From Paracoccaceae bacterium (GTDB lineage Bacteria > Pseudomonadota > Alphaproteobacteria > Rhodobacterales > Rhodobacteraceae): DNA of 64,000 nt. The stretch lies in NCBI GenBank assembly GCA_024236495.1, contig JACKKJ010000001.1:372001-436000 (forward strand), in the 5' to 3' direction. Below the pieces are notes generated by a model. It was given only the letters and a program-made list of their open reading frames with translations. It did no database searches and had not been told where the DNA came from. Both the position numbers and the translations under genes were made by a program. This document shows, piece by piece, positions 15,415 to 24,662 of the stretch (position 1 is the first letter of the stretch; every line of letters begins with the position of its first letter).

Positions 15415-17616
15415 ATGACCGACTTCACCTCCGCCACCGACGCCGACGGCATCGCCACGATCACCTGGGACGTCCCGGGAAAGTCGATGAACGTCCTCAG
15501 CCTGACCGGCATGGCCGAGCTTGACGCGCTGATCGACGCCGCGCTGGCCGACCCCGCCGTCAGGGGCGTGATCCTGACCTCGGGCAAGAAGGACTTTGCC
15601 GGCGGCATGGACCTCAATGTCATCGCGAAGATGAAGGAAAGCGCGGGCGCCGAACCGGCGCGCGGGCTCTTCGACGGGATCATGCGGTTCCACGGTCTGG
15701 AACGGAAGATCGAGCTTGCGGGCATGGACCCCAAGACCAAAAAGGGGGGCAAGCCCATCGTCGCCGCCCTGCCCGGGACCGCGCTCGGCATCGGGCTGGA
15801 GATTCCGCTGTCGTGCCACCGGATCATCGCCGCCGACAACCCGACGGCCAGGATCGGCCTGCCGGAAATCCTGGTGGGCATCTTCCCCGGCGCTGGCGGC
15901 ACCACCCGTCTGGTGCGCAAGCTTGGCCCGATGGCGGCCTCGCCCTTCCTTCTGGAAGGCAAGCTTTCGGACCCGAAAAAGGCGCAGGCCGCCGGGATCA
16001 TCGACGAGGTCGTGGCACCCGACCAGCTTCTCGCACGGGCAAGGGAATGGGTGCTGGGCGCGACCGACGCCGACCTTGTCAAGCCCTGGGACGCCAAGGG
16101 CTACAAGATGCCCGGCGGCGCGCCCTATCATCCGGCGGGCTTCATGACCTTCGTCGGCGCCTCGGCCATGGTCATGGGCAAGACGATGGGCGTCTACCCG
16201 GCGGCCAGGGCGCTTCTGTCAGCGGTCTACGAAGGCGCGCTGGTGCCCTTCGACACCGCGCTCAGGATCGAGGCGCGCTGGTTCACCCATGTGCTGATGA
16301 ACCCCTCGTCCGCGGCGATGATCCGGTCGCTTTTCATCAACAAGGAGGCGCTGGAAAAGGGCGCGAACCGGCCCGGGGTCGCCGACCAGACGGTCCGCAG
16401 GCTGGGCGTTCTGGGCGCCGGCATGATGGGCGCGGGCATCGCCCATGTCGCGGCCAGCGCCGGCATCGAGGTCGTCCTGATCGACGCCACGCAGGAGGCG
16501 GCGGATCGCGGCAAGGCGCATTCCGAAGGCCTGCTCGACAAGGGGATGAAACGCGGGAAGGTGACAGCGGCGAAGAAGGCCGAGGTTCTGGCCCGGATCA
16601 CCGCGACGGCCGACTACGCGGCCCTCTCCGGCGCCGACCTGGTGGTGGAGGCGGTGTTCGAGGATCCCAGGGTCAAGGCCGAGGTGACCGCCCGGGCGGA
16701 GGCCGTCCTTCCGGCGGATGCGATCTTTGCAACCAACACCTCCACCCTTCCGATCACCGGCCTCGCGAAGGCTTCGACGCGGCCCGACCGGTTCATCGGC
16801 ATCCATTTCTTCTCGCCCGTCGACAAGATGATGCTGGTCGAGATCATCAAGGGCGTCGAGACCGGCGATCTGGCCGTCGCCAAGGCGCTCGACTTCGTGC
16901 GCCAGATCAGGAAGACCCCGATCGTGGTGAACGACGCCCGCTTCTTCTACGCCAACCGCTGCATCATTCCCTATATCAACGAAGGCATCCGCATGGTCGC
17001 CGAGGGGGTGGAACCGGCGCTGGTCGAGAACGCGGCAAAACTTGTCGGCCTGCCGCTTGGCCCCCTGCAACTGGTGGATGAAACCTCCATAGACCTGGGG
17101 GTGAAGATCGCCAGGGCGACGAAGGCGGCGATGGGCGATGCCTATCCGGACAGCGCGGTGGACCAGGTGCTCTTCGCGATGGCCGATGCCGGGCGGCTTG
17201 GCCGAAAGGCCCATGCCGGTTTCTATGCCTATGATGACAAGGGCCAGCGCACGGGGCTTTGGGAAGGCATCGCGGATCACTGGCCGGTCGCGGCCGATCA
17301 GCCCGACCTGGCCGAGGTGCAGCACCGGATGCTTTTCGTGCAGGCTCTGGAGGCCGTCCGCGCGCTGGAAGAAGGGGTTCTGACCGACATCCGCGAAGGC
17401 GATGTCGGCGCGATCCTCGGCTGGGGCTTCTGCCCCTGGTCGGGTGGGCCGTTTTCCTGGCTCGACATGCTGGGCGCCCCCCGGGCGGTCGAGATCGCCG
17501 ACCGCCTGGCGGCGGCCCATGGCGCCCGCTTTGCCGCGCCGCGGCTTCTGCGCGAGATGGCCGAGCGCGGAGAAAGCTTCTATGGCCGCTTTGCGCCCGA
17601 TGCGCGCGCGGCCTGA
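15415..17616 (+). CDS. fadJ: Enoyl-CoA hydratase / 3-hydroxyacyl-CoA dehydrogenase fusion (FadJ/FadB-like)
   Basis: A 733-residue bifunctional beta-oxidation protein. Residues 1-190 are a crotonase domain (GGMDLN oxyanion-type segment, PEILVGIFPGAGGTTRL). A linker follows, then an NAD-binding domain from about 328 (LGVLGAGMMGAGIAH) and the dehydrogenase C-terminal domains (IHFFSPVDKMMLVEI with the catalytic His; NDARFFYANRCI). It hydrates enoyl-CoA and oxidises the 3-hydroxyacyl-CoA with NAD+. The start at 15415 has GGGAGA upstream. A partner thiolase is encoded three genes earlier, as needed for the trifunctional complex. Confidence 0.94.
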   Translation: MTDFTSATDADGIATITWDVPGKSMNVLSLTGMAELDALIDAALADPAVRGVILTSGKKDFAGGMDLNVIAKMKESAGAEPARGLFDGIMRFHGLERKIELAGMDPKTKKGGKPIVAALPGTALGIGLEIPLSCHRIIAADNPTARIGLPEILVGIFPGAGGTTRLVRKLGPMAASPFLLEGKLSDPKKAQAAGIIDEVVAPDQLLARAREWVLGATDADLVKPWDAKGYKMPGGAPYHPAGFMTFVGASAMVMGKTMGVYPAARALLSAVYEGALVPFDTALRIEARWFTHVLMNPSSAAMIRSLFINKEALEKGANRPGVADQTVRRLGVLGAGMMGAGIAHVAASAGIEVVLIDATQEAADRGKAHSEGLLDKGMKRGKVTAAKKAEVLARITATADYAALSGADLVVEAVFEDPRVKAEVTARAEAVLPADAIFATNTSTLPITGLAKASTRPDRFIGIHFFSPVDKMMLVEIIKGVETGDLAVAKALDFVRQIRKTPIVVNDARFFYANRCIIPYINEGIRMVAEGVEPALVENAAKLVGLPLGPLQLVDETSIDLGVKIARATKAAMGDAYPDSAVDQVLFAMADAGRLGRKAHAGFYAYDDKGQRTGLWEGIADHWPVAADQPDLAEVQHRMLFVQALEAVRALEEGVLTDIREGDVGAILGWGFCPWSGGPFSWLDMLGAPRAVEIADRLAAAHGARFAAPRLLREMAERGESFYGRFAPDARAA

Positions 17617-17640
17617 CGCCGGGGCGGTGGAAGGGCCGGG

Positions 17641-17700
17641 CAGCGGGGGTTTCGCACCCCCGCACCCCCGCGGAGTATTTTCGCCAGAATGAAGAGGGAC
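17641..17700 (-). repeat. Dispersed 3'-end repeat, copy D
   Basis: Reads on the minus strand as CTTCATTCTGGCGAAAATACTCC followed by a GC hairpin (GGGGGTGCGAAACCCCC). It starts five bases past the stop of the DMT transporter gene, lying between it and the convergent fadJ-like gene. Confidence 0.75.
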
Positions 17701-17705
17701 CGGGG

Positions 17706-18629
17706 CTACCTGCCCCGAACCGCGATGATGAGACCGGCCGCGAAGATCAGCACCATGCCCGCCATCGCCCGCATCGACAGAACCTCGCCCCAGAGCGCCC
17801 AGGTCCAGAAGGCCGAGGCGGGCAGGATGACATATTCGAAGACCGCGACACGGCTGGCCTCGGCCATCTGATAGGCCTTGACCATCATGCCCACCCCGAC
17901 CAGCGATCCCGCCGCCTGCACGAAGGTCCAGAGCAGGAAGGACGGCGTCGGCCAGACCGCGCCGCGCAGGATGAAGCCCTCGGCGCCGGCGGGAGCCTCG
18001 GGCTGCCAGAGGGCCAGGACGGCAAGCCCCAGGAGCCCGTAGGCGCCGAGCGCGGCGAAGAAACCCGCCAGCATCGTCTCGGCGCTTTCGCCCGCGCACC
18101 ACTGGCGCGTCGCGATGTTGCCAAGCGCATAAAGCGCCCCTGCGACGACCGGCAGTACCGTGGCGGGACCGACCGCCATGCCGCTGTCCGGCCCCAGAAC
18201 CAGCATTGCGCCAAGGAACCCGACGGCCACCGCCAGAATGCGGTACGGCCCGATGTGCATTCCGAAGGCGAAGCGGGAGATCAGCAGGACAAAGATCGGC
18301 GCGGTGAAAAGGCCTGCCGCCACGACCGCGACCGGCAGGAAGGCGAGGCATCCGAAATAGACGACCATGCCCGATCCGTGGACAAGGCTGCGAAACGCGA
18401 CCGCGCGCCAGTTTCGCGGGCGCAGCCGCAGCCTGAGGGGCGCCGCCGCCAGCCCCAGAAGCGCAAGGGCCATGGCCGTTCGCGTGGCATGGAACTGCCA
18501 AAGCCCCCCATCCCGCGCGATGGTCTGCACGAAGTTGTCGGTGAAGCCGATCATCATCGCGTAGATCAGGATCGCGCCCGCCGCCGCAAGGGTGCGGTTC
18601 GCCGGTGCCGGTGCGGCCAGTGTCGTCAT
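17706..18629 (-). CDS. DMT superfamily transporter (EamA repeats)
   Basis: A 307-residue membrane protein with ten hydrophobic segments in two EamA-type halves, as in the drug/metabolite transporter superfamily. The start at 18629 follows GTAGGAAC; the upstream in-frame ATG at 18758 would add a non-hydrophobic tail and overlap the divergent ligase gene. Typical features are the early IYAMMIGFTDNFVQ helix and the C-terminal WALWGEVLSMRAMAGMVLI. Its substrate is unknown. It is convergent with the FadJ-like gene, and repeat copy D marks its 3' end. Confidence 0.87.
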   Translation of the reverse strand: MTTLAAPAPANRTLAAAGAILIYAMMIGFTDNFVQTIARDGGLWQFHATRTAMALALLGLAAAPLRLRLRPRNWRAVAFRSLVHGSGMVVYFGCLAFLPVAVVAAGLFTAPIFVLLISRFAFGMHIGPYRILAVAVGFLGAMLVLGPDSGMAVGPATVLPVVAGALYALGNIATRQWCAGESAETMLAGFFAALGAYGLLGLAVLALWQPEAPAGAEGFILRGAVWPTPSFLLWTFVQAAGSLVGVGMMVKAYQMAEASRVAVFEYVILPASAFWTWALWGEVLSMRAMAGMVLIFAAGLIIAVRGR

Positions 18630-18723
18630 GTTCCTACCCGGTGTCGTTTTCCGCTTCCCTTCAAGCCGGTGGCGCGGCCATATTCGCGTCTGATAGCGAC
18701 ATGATCGGTCGGGGAGGCATTTC

Positions 18724-20349
18724 GTGGGCTGGCTGGCAGATGAAACGGGGCTTGGCAAGACCCCGGCGAACTTCGTGGCACTGACGCCGCTTTCCTTCCT
18801 TGACCGCGCAGCCGACGTTCACGCCGACCGGACAGCGGTCGTCTATCGCGGAACGCGGCGCAGCTATCGCGACTATCATGCCAGGGTCAGCCGGCTTGCC
18901 TCGGCGCTGGCGCGGGCGGGCGTCGAACCGGGCGACGTGGTCGCGACACTTCTGCCCAACGTCCCGGCCCAGGCCGAGGCGCATTTCGGCATACCGGCCG
19001 CGGGCGCGATCCTCAACACGATCAACACCCGGCTGGACGCCGATACGGTCGGCTACATCTTCGACCACGGCGGCGCAAAAGTGGTTCTGGCCGACACCGC
19101 CCTTCTGCCCCTGGTCACCGAGGCCGTCGCGCTCATGCAAGGTCCGGCCCCGCTGATCATCGAGGTCGCGGACCGCGAGGCGGGCATCGCCGCGTCGGGC
19201 GCCCATCCGGAATACGAGGATTTCCTGGCCACCGGCGACCCCGAGGCGCCCTGGCACATGCCGCAGGACGAATGGGAAAGCCTCGCGCTCAACTATACTT
19301 CCGGCACGACGGGGCGCCCCAAGGGGGTCGTCTACCACCATCGCGGCGCCTATCTTCTGGCGATGGGCACGGCGGTCACCTGGGCCGTGGGGATACGCCC
19401 GGTCTACCTGACCATCGTACCGCTTTTCCACTGCAACGGCTGGTGCCACACCTGGATGATGCCGGCGGTCGGCGGCACGCTGGTCTGTTGCCGGGACGTG
19501 ACCGCGAAGAACATCTACGACGCCATCGCCGACGAGGGCGTGACCCATTTCGGCGGCGCGCCGATCGTGCTGAACTCCATCATCAACGCCAAGCCGGGCG
19601 ACCGCCGCGCCTTCGACCATGTGGTCGAGGTCTATACCGCCGGCGCCCCGCCCCCGGCCGCGACGCTGGCCGCGATCGAACCGCTCGGCTTTCGGGTCAC
19701 GCAGGTCTATGGCCTGACGGAAACCTATGGCCATGTCACCGAATGCCTGTGGCACGACCGCTGGGACGGCCTGCCGCAAGAGGAACGCGCTGCGATCAAG
19801 GCGCGCACCGGCGTCCTGATGCCCTTCATGGAGGACATCAGCGTCCATGACGAAAAGGGCAACCCGGTCCCGCGCGACGGCCAGACGCTGGGTGAGATCG
19901 CGATCCGGGGCAATTCGGTCATGAAGGGGTACCTGAAGAACCCCAAGGCCACGGAAGAGGCGTTCAGGGGCGGGTTCTTCCGTTCCGGCGACATCGCGTT
20001 CCAGCATCCGGACGGCTACATCAAGATCACCGACCGCGCGAAGGACATCATCATCTCCGGCGGCGAAAACGTGTCCTCGGTCGAGGTCGAGGGCGCGCTG
20101 ATGCACCACCCTGCGGTCTCGCTTTGCGCCGTGGTGGCCAAGCCCGACGACAAGTGGGGCGAAGTGCCCTGCGCCTTCGTCGAGCTGAAGGAAGGCGCCA
20201 GCGCCGATGCGGCCGAGCTGATCGCCTTTGCCCGGTCGCGGCTTGCCGGCTTCAAGACCCCCAAGCACATCGTCTTTTGCGACCTTCCCAAGACCTCGAC
20301 CGGCAAGGTCCAGAAGTTCGAACTTCGGGTCCGCGCGAAGGAGGTCTGA
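18724..20349 (+). CDS. Acyl-CoA synthetase, DmdB-like
   Basis: A 541-residue AMP-forming ligase. The ATP-binding P-loop is at residues 191-201 (YTSGTTGRPKG). The adenylation motif is YGLTETYGHVTE, the hinge is ITDRAKDIIISGGENVSS, and the A10 lysine is in KTSTGKVQKFEL. Length and sequence resemble the abundant Rhodobacterales acyl-CoA synthetases that include methylmercaptopropionate-CoA ligase DmdB, but a general short- or medium-chain fatty acid ligase is equally possible. It is monocistronic and divergent from the DMT transporter. Together with the dehydrogenase, hydratase and thiolase nearby it could start a degradation route. Confidence 0.9.
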   Translation: MGWLADETGLGKTPANFVALTPLSFLDRAADVHADRTAVVYRGTRRSYRDYHARVSRLASALARAGVEPGDVVATLLPNVPAQAEAHFGIPAAGAILNTINTRLDADTVGYIFDHGGAKVVLADTALLPLVTEAVALMQGPAPLIIEVADREAGIAASGAHPEYEDFLATGDPEAPWHMPQDEWESLALNYTSGTTGRPKGVVYHHRGAYLLAMGTAVTWAVGIRPVYLTIVPLFHCNGWCHTWMMPAVGGTLVCCRDVTAKNIYDAIADEGVTHFGGAPIVLNSIINAKPGDRRAFDHVVEVYTAGAPPPAATLAAIEPLGFRVTQVYGLTETYGHVTECLWHDRWDGLPQEERAAIKARTGVLMPFMEDISVHDEKGNPVPRDGQTLGEIAIRGNSVMKGYLKNPKATEEAFRGGFFRSGDIAFQHPDGYIKITDRAKDIIISGGENVSSVEVEGALMHHPAVSLCAVVAKPDDKWGEVPCAFVELKEGASADAAELIAFARSRLAGFKTPKHIVFCDLPKTSTGKVQKFELRVRAKEV

Positions 20350-20366
20350 GCGCGCGGCGTCCCGAC

Positions 20367-21851
20367 CTACCCCGCGAAGGCGCGAATGCCGTAGAAGATC
20401 GCGGCCGACATCAGCGCCGCGGCCGGAACGGTGATGACCCAGGCCGCGATGATGGTCATGAAATGCGCGCGCCGGACCAGCTTGCGGCGTCCCCGTTCCT
20501 CGGGCGCCAGCACCGGCTGGTCGGGCACCGCGACACGGTTCTTCTTCAGCCGCCGTTCGGTGTCCCATTCGCGGAAGAAGCCGACGCCGAAGACCGCGCC
20601 GACGGCGATATGGGTGGAACTGACCGGCAGGCCCAGCCAGCTTGCCACGATGACCGTCAGTGCCGCCGACAACGCCACGCAATAGGCGCGCATCGGGTTC
20701 AGCTTGGTGATCTGGCTGCCGACCATGCGGATCAGCTTGGGCCCGAACAGGAAGAGGCCAAAGGAGATGCCGAAGGCGCCGATCACCATTACCCAGTGGG
20801 GGATGCTGACTTCCCCGCCGATCGCGCCGGTGCCGGATGCCTGCACGATCGCCGCAAGCGGGCCGACCGCGTTGGCCACGTCGTTGGCGCCATGCGCGAA
20901 GCTCAGAAGTGCTGCGGAAACGACAAGGGGGATGCCGAAGAGAACCTTCAGCGACTTGTTGCGGTTCTCCAGCCCGGCGGACTGGCGGCGGATCACCGGG
21001 ATCATCGCCGCCCAGGTGGCGACACCGCCCGCGAGCCCGATCAGAAGCGCCGTCTGCAGCGATATCTTGACCAGGTGTTTCAGACCCTTCAGCGACAGGT
21101 AGGCGGCAAAGGCCCCGGCCATGATCCCTACCAGCACCGGCACCCAGACGCGCGCGGCGGCGATCTTGTCGTCGCGGTAGATGACCCGAGCCTTGATGAA
21201 CCACAGGAAGGCCGCGGCGATCAGACCGCCCAGCACGGGCGAGATCACCCAGCTTGCCGCGATCGTGCCCATCGTCGACCAGTTCACCGCGCCGAACCCG
21301 GCCGAAGCGACCCCCGCCCCGACGACGCCGCCGACCACCGAATGCGTGGTCGACACCGGCGCCCCGATCCAGGTGGCAAGGTTCACCCACAGCGCCGAGG
21401 ACAGAAGCGCGGCCATCATCGCCCAGACGAAGACCGCCGAGGTTTCGATGCTTTCTGGCGCCACGATCCCCTTGGAAATGGTCTTGACCACATCGCCCCC
21501 GGCCAGAAGCGCGCCGGCGCTTTCGAAGACCGCCGCGATGACGATCGCGCCGCCCATGGTCAGCGCATTGGCGCCCACGGCGGGGCCCATGTTGTTGGCC
21601 ACGTCGTTGGCGCCGATGTTCAGCGCCATGTAGGCGCCGAAGACGGCGGCGACGACGACGACCAGCGTGTTGCTGGTCTGGCCGAAGGACAGCGCCGCCG
21701 CGAGCCCGGCAAGGACGATGAAGACGAGCGCGATGCCCGGGCCGACCAGCGGGCGGGCAACATAGGCCGTCGCCGCCTCCAGGTTGGAGAGCCGCCCGAG
21801 ATCGCGGTCGAGCGTCTCAAGATGGCGGGCTTCGAGGTCGTTCTGGGCCAT
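20367..21851 (-). CDS. PiT family inorganic phosphate transporter
   Basis: A 494-residue membrane protein with the duplicated PiT signature: NIGANDVANNMGPAVG in the first half and HGANDVANAVGPL in the second. These are the paired phosphate-binding GANDVANA motifs of low-affinity Pit transporters. Around ten hydrophobic segments flank a cytoplasmic loop. The ATG at 21851 is preceded by GGGGAG six bases away. No PhoU-like gene (often paired with pit in other bacteria) lies beside it. It is convergent with the ligase gene. Confidence 0.93.
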   Translation of the reverse strand: MAQNDLEARHLETLDRDLGRLSNLEAATAYVARPLVGPGIALVFIVLAGLAAALSFGQTSNTLVVVVAAVFGAYMALNIGANDVANNMGPAVGANALTMGGAIVIAAVFESAGALLAGGDVVKTISKGIVAPESIETSAVFVWAMMAALLSSALWVNLATWIGAPVSTTHSVVGGVVGAGVASAGFGAVNWSTMGTIAASWVISPVLGGLIAAAFLWFIKARVIYRDDKIAAARVWVPVLVGIMAGAFAAYLSLKGLKHLVKISLQTALLIGLAGGVATWAAMIPVIRRQSAGLENRNKSLKVLFGIPLVVSAALLSFAHGANDVANAVGPLAAIVQASGTGAIGGEVSIPHWVMVIGAFGISFGLFLFGPKLIRMVGSQITKLNPMRAYCVALSAALTVIVASWLGLPVSSTHIAVGAVFGVGFFREWDTERRLKKNRVAVPDQPVLAPEERGRRKLVRRAHFMTIIAAWVITVPAAALMSAAIFYGIRAFAG

Positions 21852-22022
21852 TGCGGTCTCCCCGGGGGTGGAACTTGTTGGCGTCTGCCGCCGCTGGTTA
21901 GGCGGCTTTCGGGCGCAAATCAACCGCAAGACTGCGGGCAAGCCGCGTGGCTTGCGATTGTTCCCCTGGCCGCGATGGTTTATCCTTCGGGCAAACGAGG
22001 CAAAGAGCAGGCCCGCCCCGCC

Positions 22023-23051
22023 ATGACGGCGCTACCCGAATATCAGCGGCTGGAATCCACCGGTCTTTGGCGCGCGTCGCCCGACGGGCAGCGGCGCGAG
22101 GTTCTGGTGGTTTTCGGCGACGCGACGCTGGTCATTTCCGATACGCGGACCGCGGCGGCGCTGGCGCACTGGTCGCTGCCCGCGGTCATTCGCCTGAACC
22201 CCGGCAAGCGGCCCGCGCTATTCGCGCCGGGCGCCGAGGCGGGTGAAGAGCTTGAGATCGAGGACGCGACGATGATCGCGGCGATCGGCAAGGTCCATCG
22301 CCTGATCGAGGCGCGCCGCCCCCACCCGGGGCGGCTGCGCCAGATCGTCCTTGGCGCGGTGCTGGCGCTTCTGGCCGCATTCGCGCTTTTCTGGCTTCCG
22401 GGCGCGCTGATCCGCCATACGGCGGCGATCCTGCCCGCGCCCAAGCGCGACGACATCGGCGCGCTGGTGCTTGGCGACCTTGCGCGGCTGACCGGCGCGC
22501 CCTGTTCGACGCCCGAGGGCGACGCGGCGCTGGCCCGACTTTCCGCCCGCGTCCTTGGCCCGGGGCAGGCGGCGATCCTTGTCCTGCCGACGGGCCTTGA
22601 TTCAGCGCGGGTGCTGCCGGGCGGGCGCATCGTGCTCCCGCGCGTCATGGCCGAAAGCGACGCCCCGCCCGAGGTTCTTGCCGGACATATCCTGACGGCC
22701 CGACTGCGCGCCGACCGCGAGGATCCGACCCGTGCGCTTCTCGACTGGGCGGGCCTTGGCACCGCCTTCGCCCTCCTGACCACCGGAGAGATGTCCGCGG
22801 ACGCCGTTCACGGCTATGCCGAAACCTTCCTGACCCAGCCGTTTGCACCGGTGCCCGCCGATCCGCTGATCGCGGCCTTCCGGCAGGCCGGTGTGCCCTC
22901 GTCGCCCTATGCCTATGCGCTGGACCAGACGGGCGAGGCAACACTCGACCTGATCGAAACCGACCCCTTCCGCAGTGGCCCCGCAGCCGCACCCGTCCTT
23001 GTTGACGGCGACTGGGTCGCGCTTCAGGGCATCTGTTCGGGCCGACCCTAG
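22023..23051 (+). CDS. Membrane protein with degenerate M48 metallopeptidase-like domain
   Basis: A 342-residue protein with a soluble N-terminal region (1-105), one strong transmembrane helix (about 106-130) and a C-terminal domain. The segment VLPGGRIVLPR (197-207) followed by PPEVLAGHILTAR (215-227) lines up with the LPGGxIxxxxGL...DELAxVLAHExGH region of Ste24/HtpX-type M48 peptidases. The HExxH zinc motif is missing here, with GHILTAR in its place. I infer an inactive homologue, possibly a binding or regulatory protein. Its stop codon shares the four bases CTAG with the stop of the convergent SPOR gene. The ATG has only a weak ribosome-binding site (AGCAGG). Confidence 0.6.
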   Translation: MTALPEYQRLESTGLWRASPDGQRREVLVVFGDATLVISDTRTAAALAHWSLPAVIRLNPGKRPALFAPGAEAGEELEIEDATMIAAIGKVHRLIEARRPHPGRLRQIVLGAVLALLAAFALFWLPGALIRHTAAILPAPKRDDIGALVLGDLARLTGAPCSTPEGDAALARLSARVLGPGQAAILVLPTGLDSARVLPGGRIVLPRVMAESDAPPEVLAGHILTARLRADREDPTRALLDWAGLGTAFALLTTGEMSADAVHGYAETFLTQPFAPVPADPLIAAFRQAGVPSSPYAYALDQTGEATLDLIETDPFRSGPAAAPVLVDGDWVALQGICSGRP

Positions 23052-23968
23052 CGGTAGTAGGCGTCGCCAAGCCCGGCGGTGTGGAACGCCCGCCAGGCCG
23101 CCCGCAGGTCCGACGGTGCCGCGAACGGCCCGGCCATGACCTGCGTGACCGCGACCGTCCCGATCCTGCCAGGCTGAAGTTCGACCGCGTACCCAAGCCG
23201 CATCGCAAGCGCCGCGATGCGCGCGGCGTTGCCGGCCTTCGCGAAAGCGCCCAGTTGCAGATAGCGCGCGCCCGATGGCGGTTCCGGTGCGGCGCCCGCC
23301 GCCGTCAGGTAGCCCCCCGCCACCAGCACCGCCAGCGGGTCTGCCGCCGGGCCGGCACAGTTCACCGGGCGGCGCCCGTCGGACAGGACATAGACCTCCG
23401 CTTCGGCGGAGGCGCCCCCCGCGCAGTCCGTCATCGATGACGACACGGTCGCGATCGCCAGGAGCCGCACCGGCTGGCGGCTGGCGGTCGCCCCCGGCGC
23501 GGGCGTCCGGGGTTGGGGCGCGGCTGGTGCAGCCAACGCCCCTGCGGGCTCAGGCGCCGCCGCCGGTTCGCCGGCAGGTTCGGGTGCAGTCTCGGACGAA
23601 GGTTCGGGCGCGGTCGCCGCCGGCTCCGGCAAAGGTTCCGGGGTGGCTTCGGCGGATGGGGCGGTTTCGGCAGGCGCGGGCGGCTCCGCTTGTGGCGCCC
23701 CCACATGCAGGTTCATCGTGATCGAAGGCTTGTGCCCGCACAGCAGTTCCCCTTCGGGCGTGGCGACCGGGGCCCAGGCCAGAAGCCCCTCCGCCCCCGT
23801 CACCCGCACGAAGATGCAACCCTGGCTGTCAACATACTGACGTTCGGCATAGCCTTCGGGCGGCGCCTCGGCGGGTCCGTCCACCTCGGTCACGGGAACG
23901 CCCCACCCGGCCGAGGCCACCGCCCCCGCCAGGATCATCCCTGTCCAACAGATCAACCAAAATCGCAT
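23048..23968 (-). CDS. SPOR domain protein with signal peptide and Pro/Ala-rich linker
   Basis: A 306-residue exported protein. A signal peptide (about 1-20, MRFWLICWTGMILAGAVASA) precedes a small N-terminal domain with two Cys (SQGCIFVRV, LLCGHKP). A long Pro/Ala/Glu-rich disordered stretch (about 95-165) follows, then a C-terminal SPOR domain (ARYLQLGAFAKAGNAARIAA to AGLGDAYYR). SPOR domains bind denuded peptidoglycan glycans, usually at the division septum. The paired Cys suggest a periplasmic disulfide. The start at 23968 follows GGAGCGGGC. The 5' side faces upp, 62 bases away on the same strand. Confidence 0.82.
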   Translation of the reverse strand: MRFWLICWTGMILAGAVASAGWGVPVTEVDGPAEAPPEGYAERQYVDSQGCIFVRVTGAEGLLAWAPVATPEGELLCGHKPSITMNLHVGAPQAEPPAPAETAPSAEATPEPLPEPAATAPEPSSETAPEPAGEPAAAPEPAGALAAPAAPQPRTPAPGATASRQPVRLLAIATVSSSMTDCAGGASAEAEVYVLSDGRRPVNCAGPAADPLAVLVAGGYLTAAGAAPEPPSGARYLQLGAFAKAGNAARIAALAMRLGYAVELQPGRIGTVAVTQVMAGPFAAPSDLRAAWRAFHTAGLGDAYYR

Positions 23969-24029
23969 TTGCCCGCTCCGGCCCGATGCCAGACCATGGC
24001 GCGGGACCGGGCCGCCGTAAAGCCCCGGC

Positions 24030-24662
24030 CTATTTGGTCCCGAACATCCGGTCGCCCGCATCGCCCAGCCCGGGCACGATGTAGCCGTGTTCGTTCAGCC
24101 GTTCGTCCACCGCGGCGGTGACGATCGGCACATCGGGGTGCGCCTCGCGCATCCGCGCCACGCCTTCGGGGGCCGCCAGCAGGCACATGAACCGGATGTT
24201 GCGCGCGCCCGACTTCTTCAGAAGGTCGATCGCGGCGACCGATGAATTGCCCGTCGCCAGCATCGGGTCCAGCGTGATCACCAGGCGTTCGTCCAGTTCC
24301 GACGGCACCTTGTAGTAGTACTGCACCGGCTGCAGCGTCTGTTCGTCGCGGTAAAGCCCGACGAACCCGACACGCGCCGCCGGCATCAGTTCCAGCACCC
24401 CGTCCAGAAGCCCGTTGCCCGCCCGCAGGATCGAGATCAGCGCCGGCTTCTTGCCCGCAAGGGTCGGCGCCTCCATCGGGCAGATCGGCGTCTCGATCGT
24501 CTTCGTCGTCATCTCCATCTCGCGCGTGATCTCGTAGGCGAGAAGCTGGCTGATCTCGCGCAGGAGCCGGCGGAAGGAATTGGTCGATGTCGTCTGGTCG
24601 CGCATGATGGTCAGCTTGTGTTGAACAAGCGGGTGGCGGACGACGTTCAGGTGCTCAAGCAT
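24030..24662 (-). CDS. upp: Uracil phosphoribosyltransferase
   Basis: A 210-residue enzyme converting uracil and PRPP to UMP in pyrimidine salvage. The PRPP-binding loop LDPMLATGNSS and the C-terminal uracil-binding VPGLGDAGDRMFGTK are intact; KPALISILRAGNGLL is the typical N-terminal core strand. Length is normal for the family. Its ATG overlaps the add stop by eight bases. It is the last gene of the nucleoside operon, taking the base that cytidine and uridine turnover leaves. Confidence 0.96.
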   Translation of the reverse strand: MLEHLNVVRHPLVQHKLTIMRDQTTSTNSFRRLLREISQLLAYEITREMEMTTKTIETPICPMEAPTLAGKKPALISILRAGNGLLDGVLELMPAARVGFVGLYRDEQTLQPVQYYYKVPSELDERLVITLDPMLATGNSSVAAIDLLKKSGARNIRFMCLLAAPEGVARMREAHPDVPIVTAAVDERLNEHGYIVPGLGDAGDRMFGTK

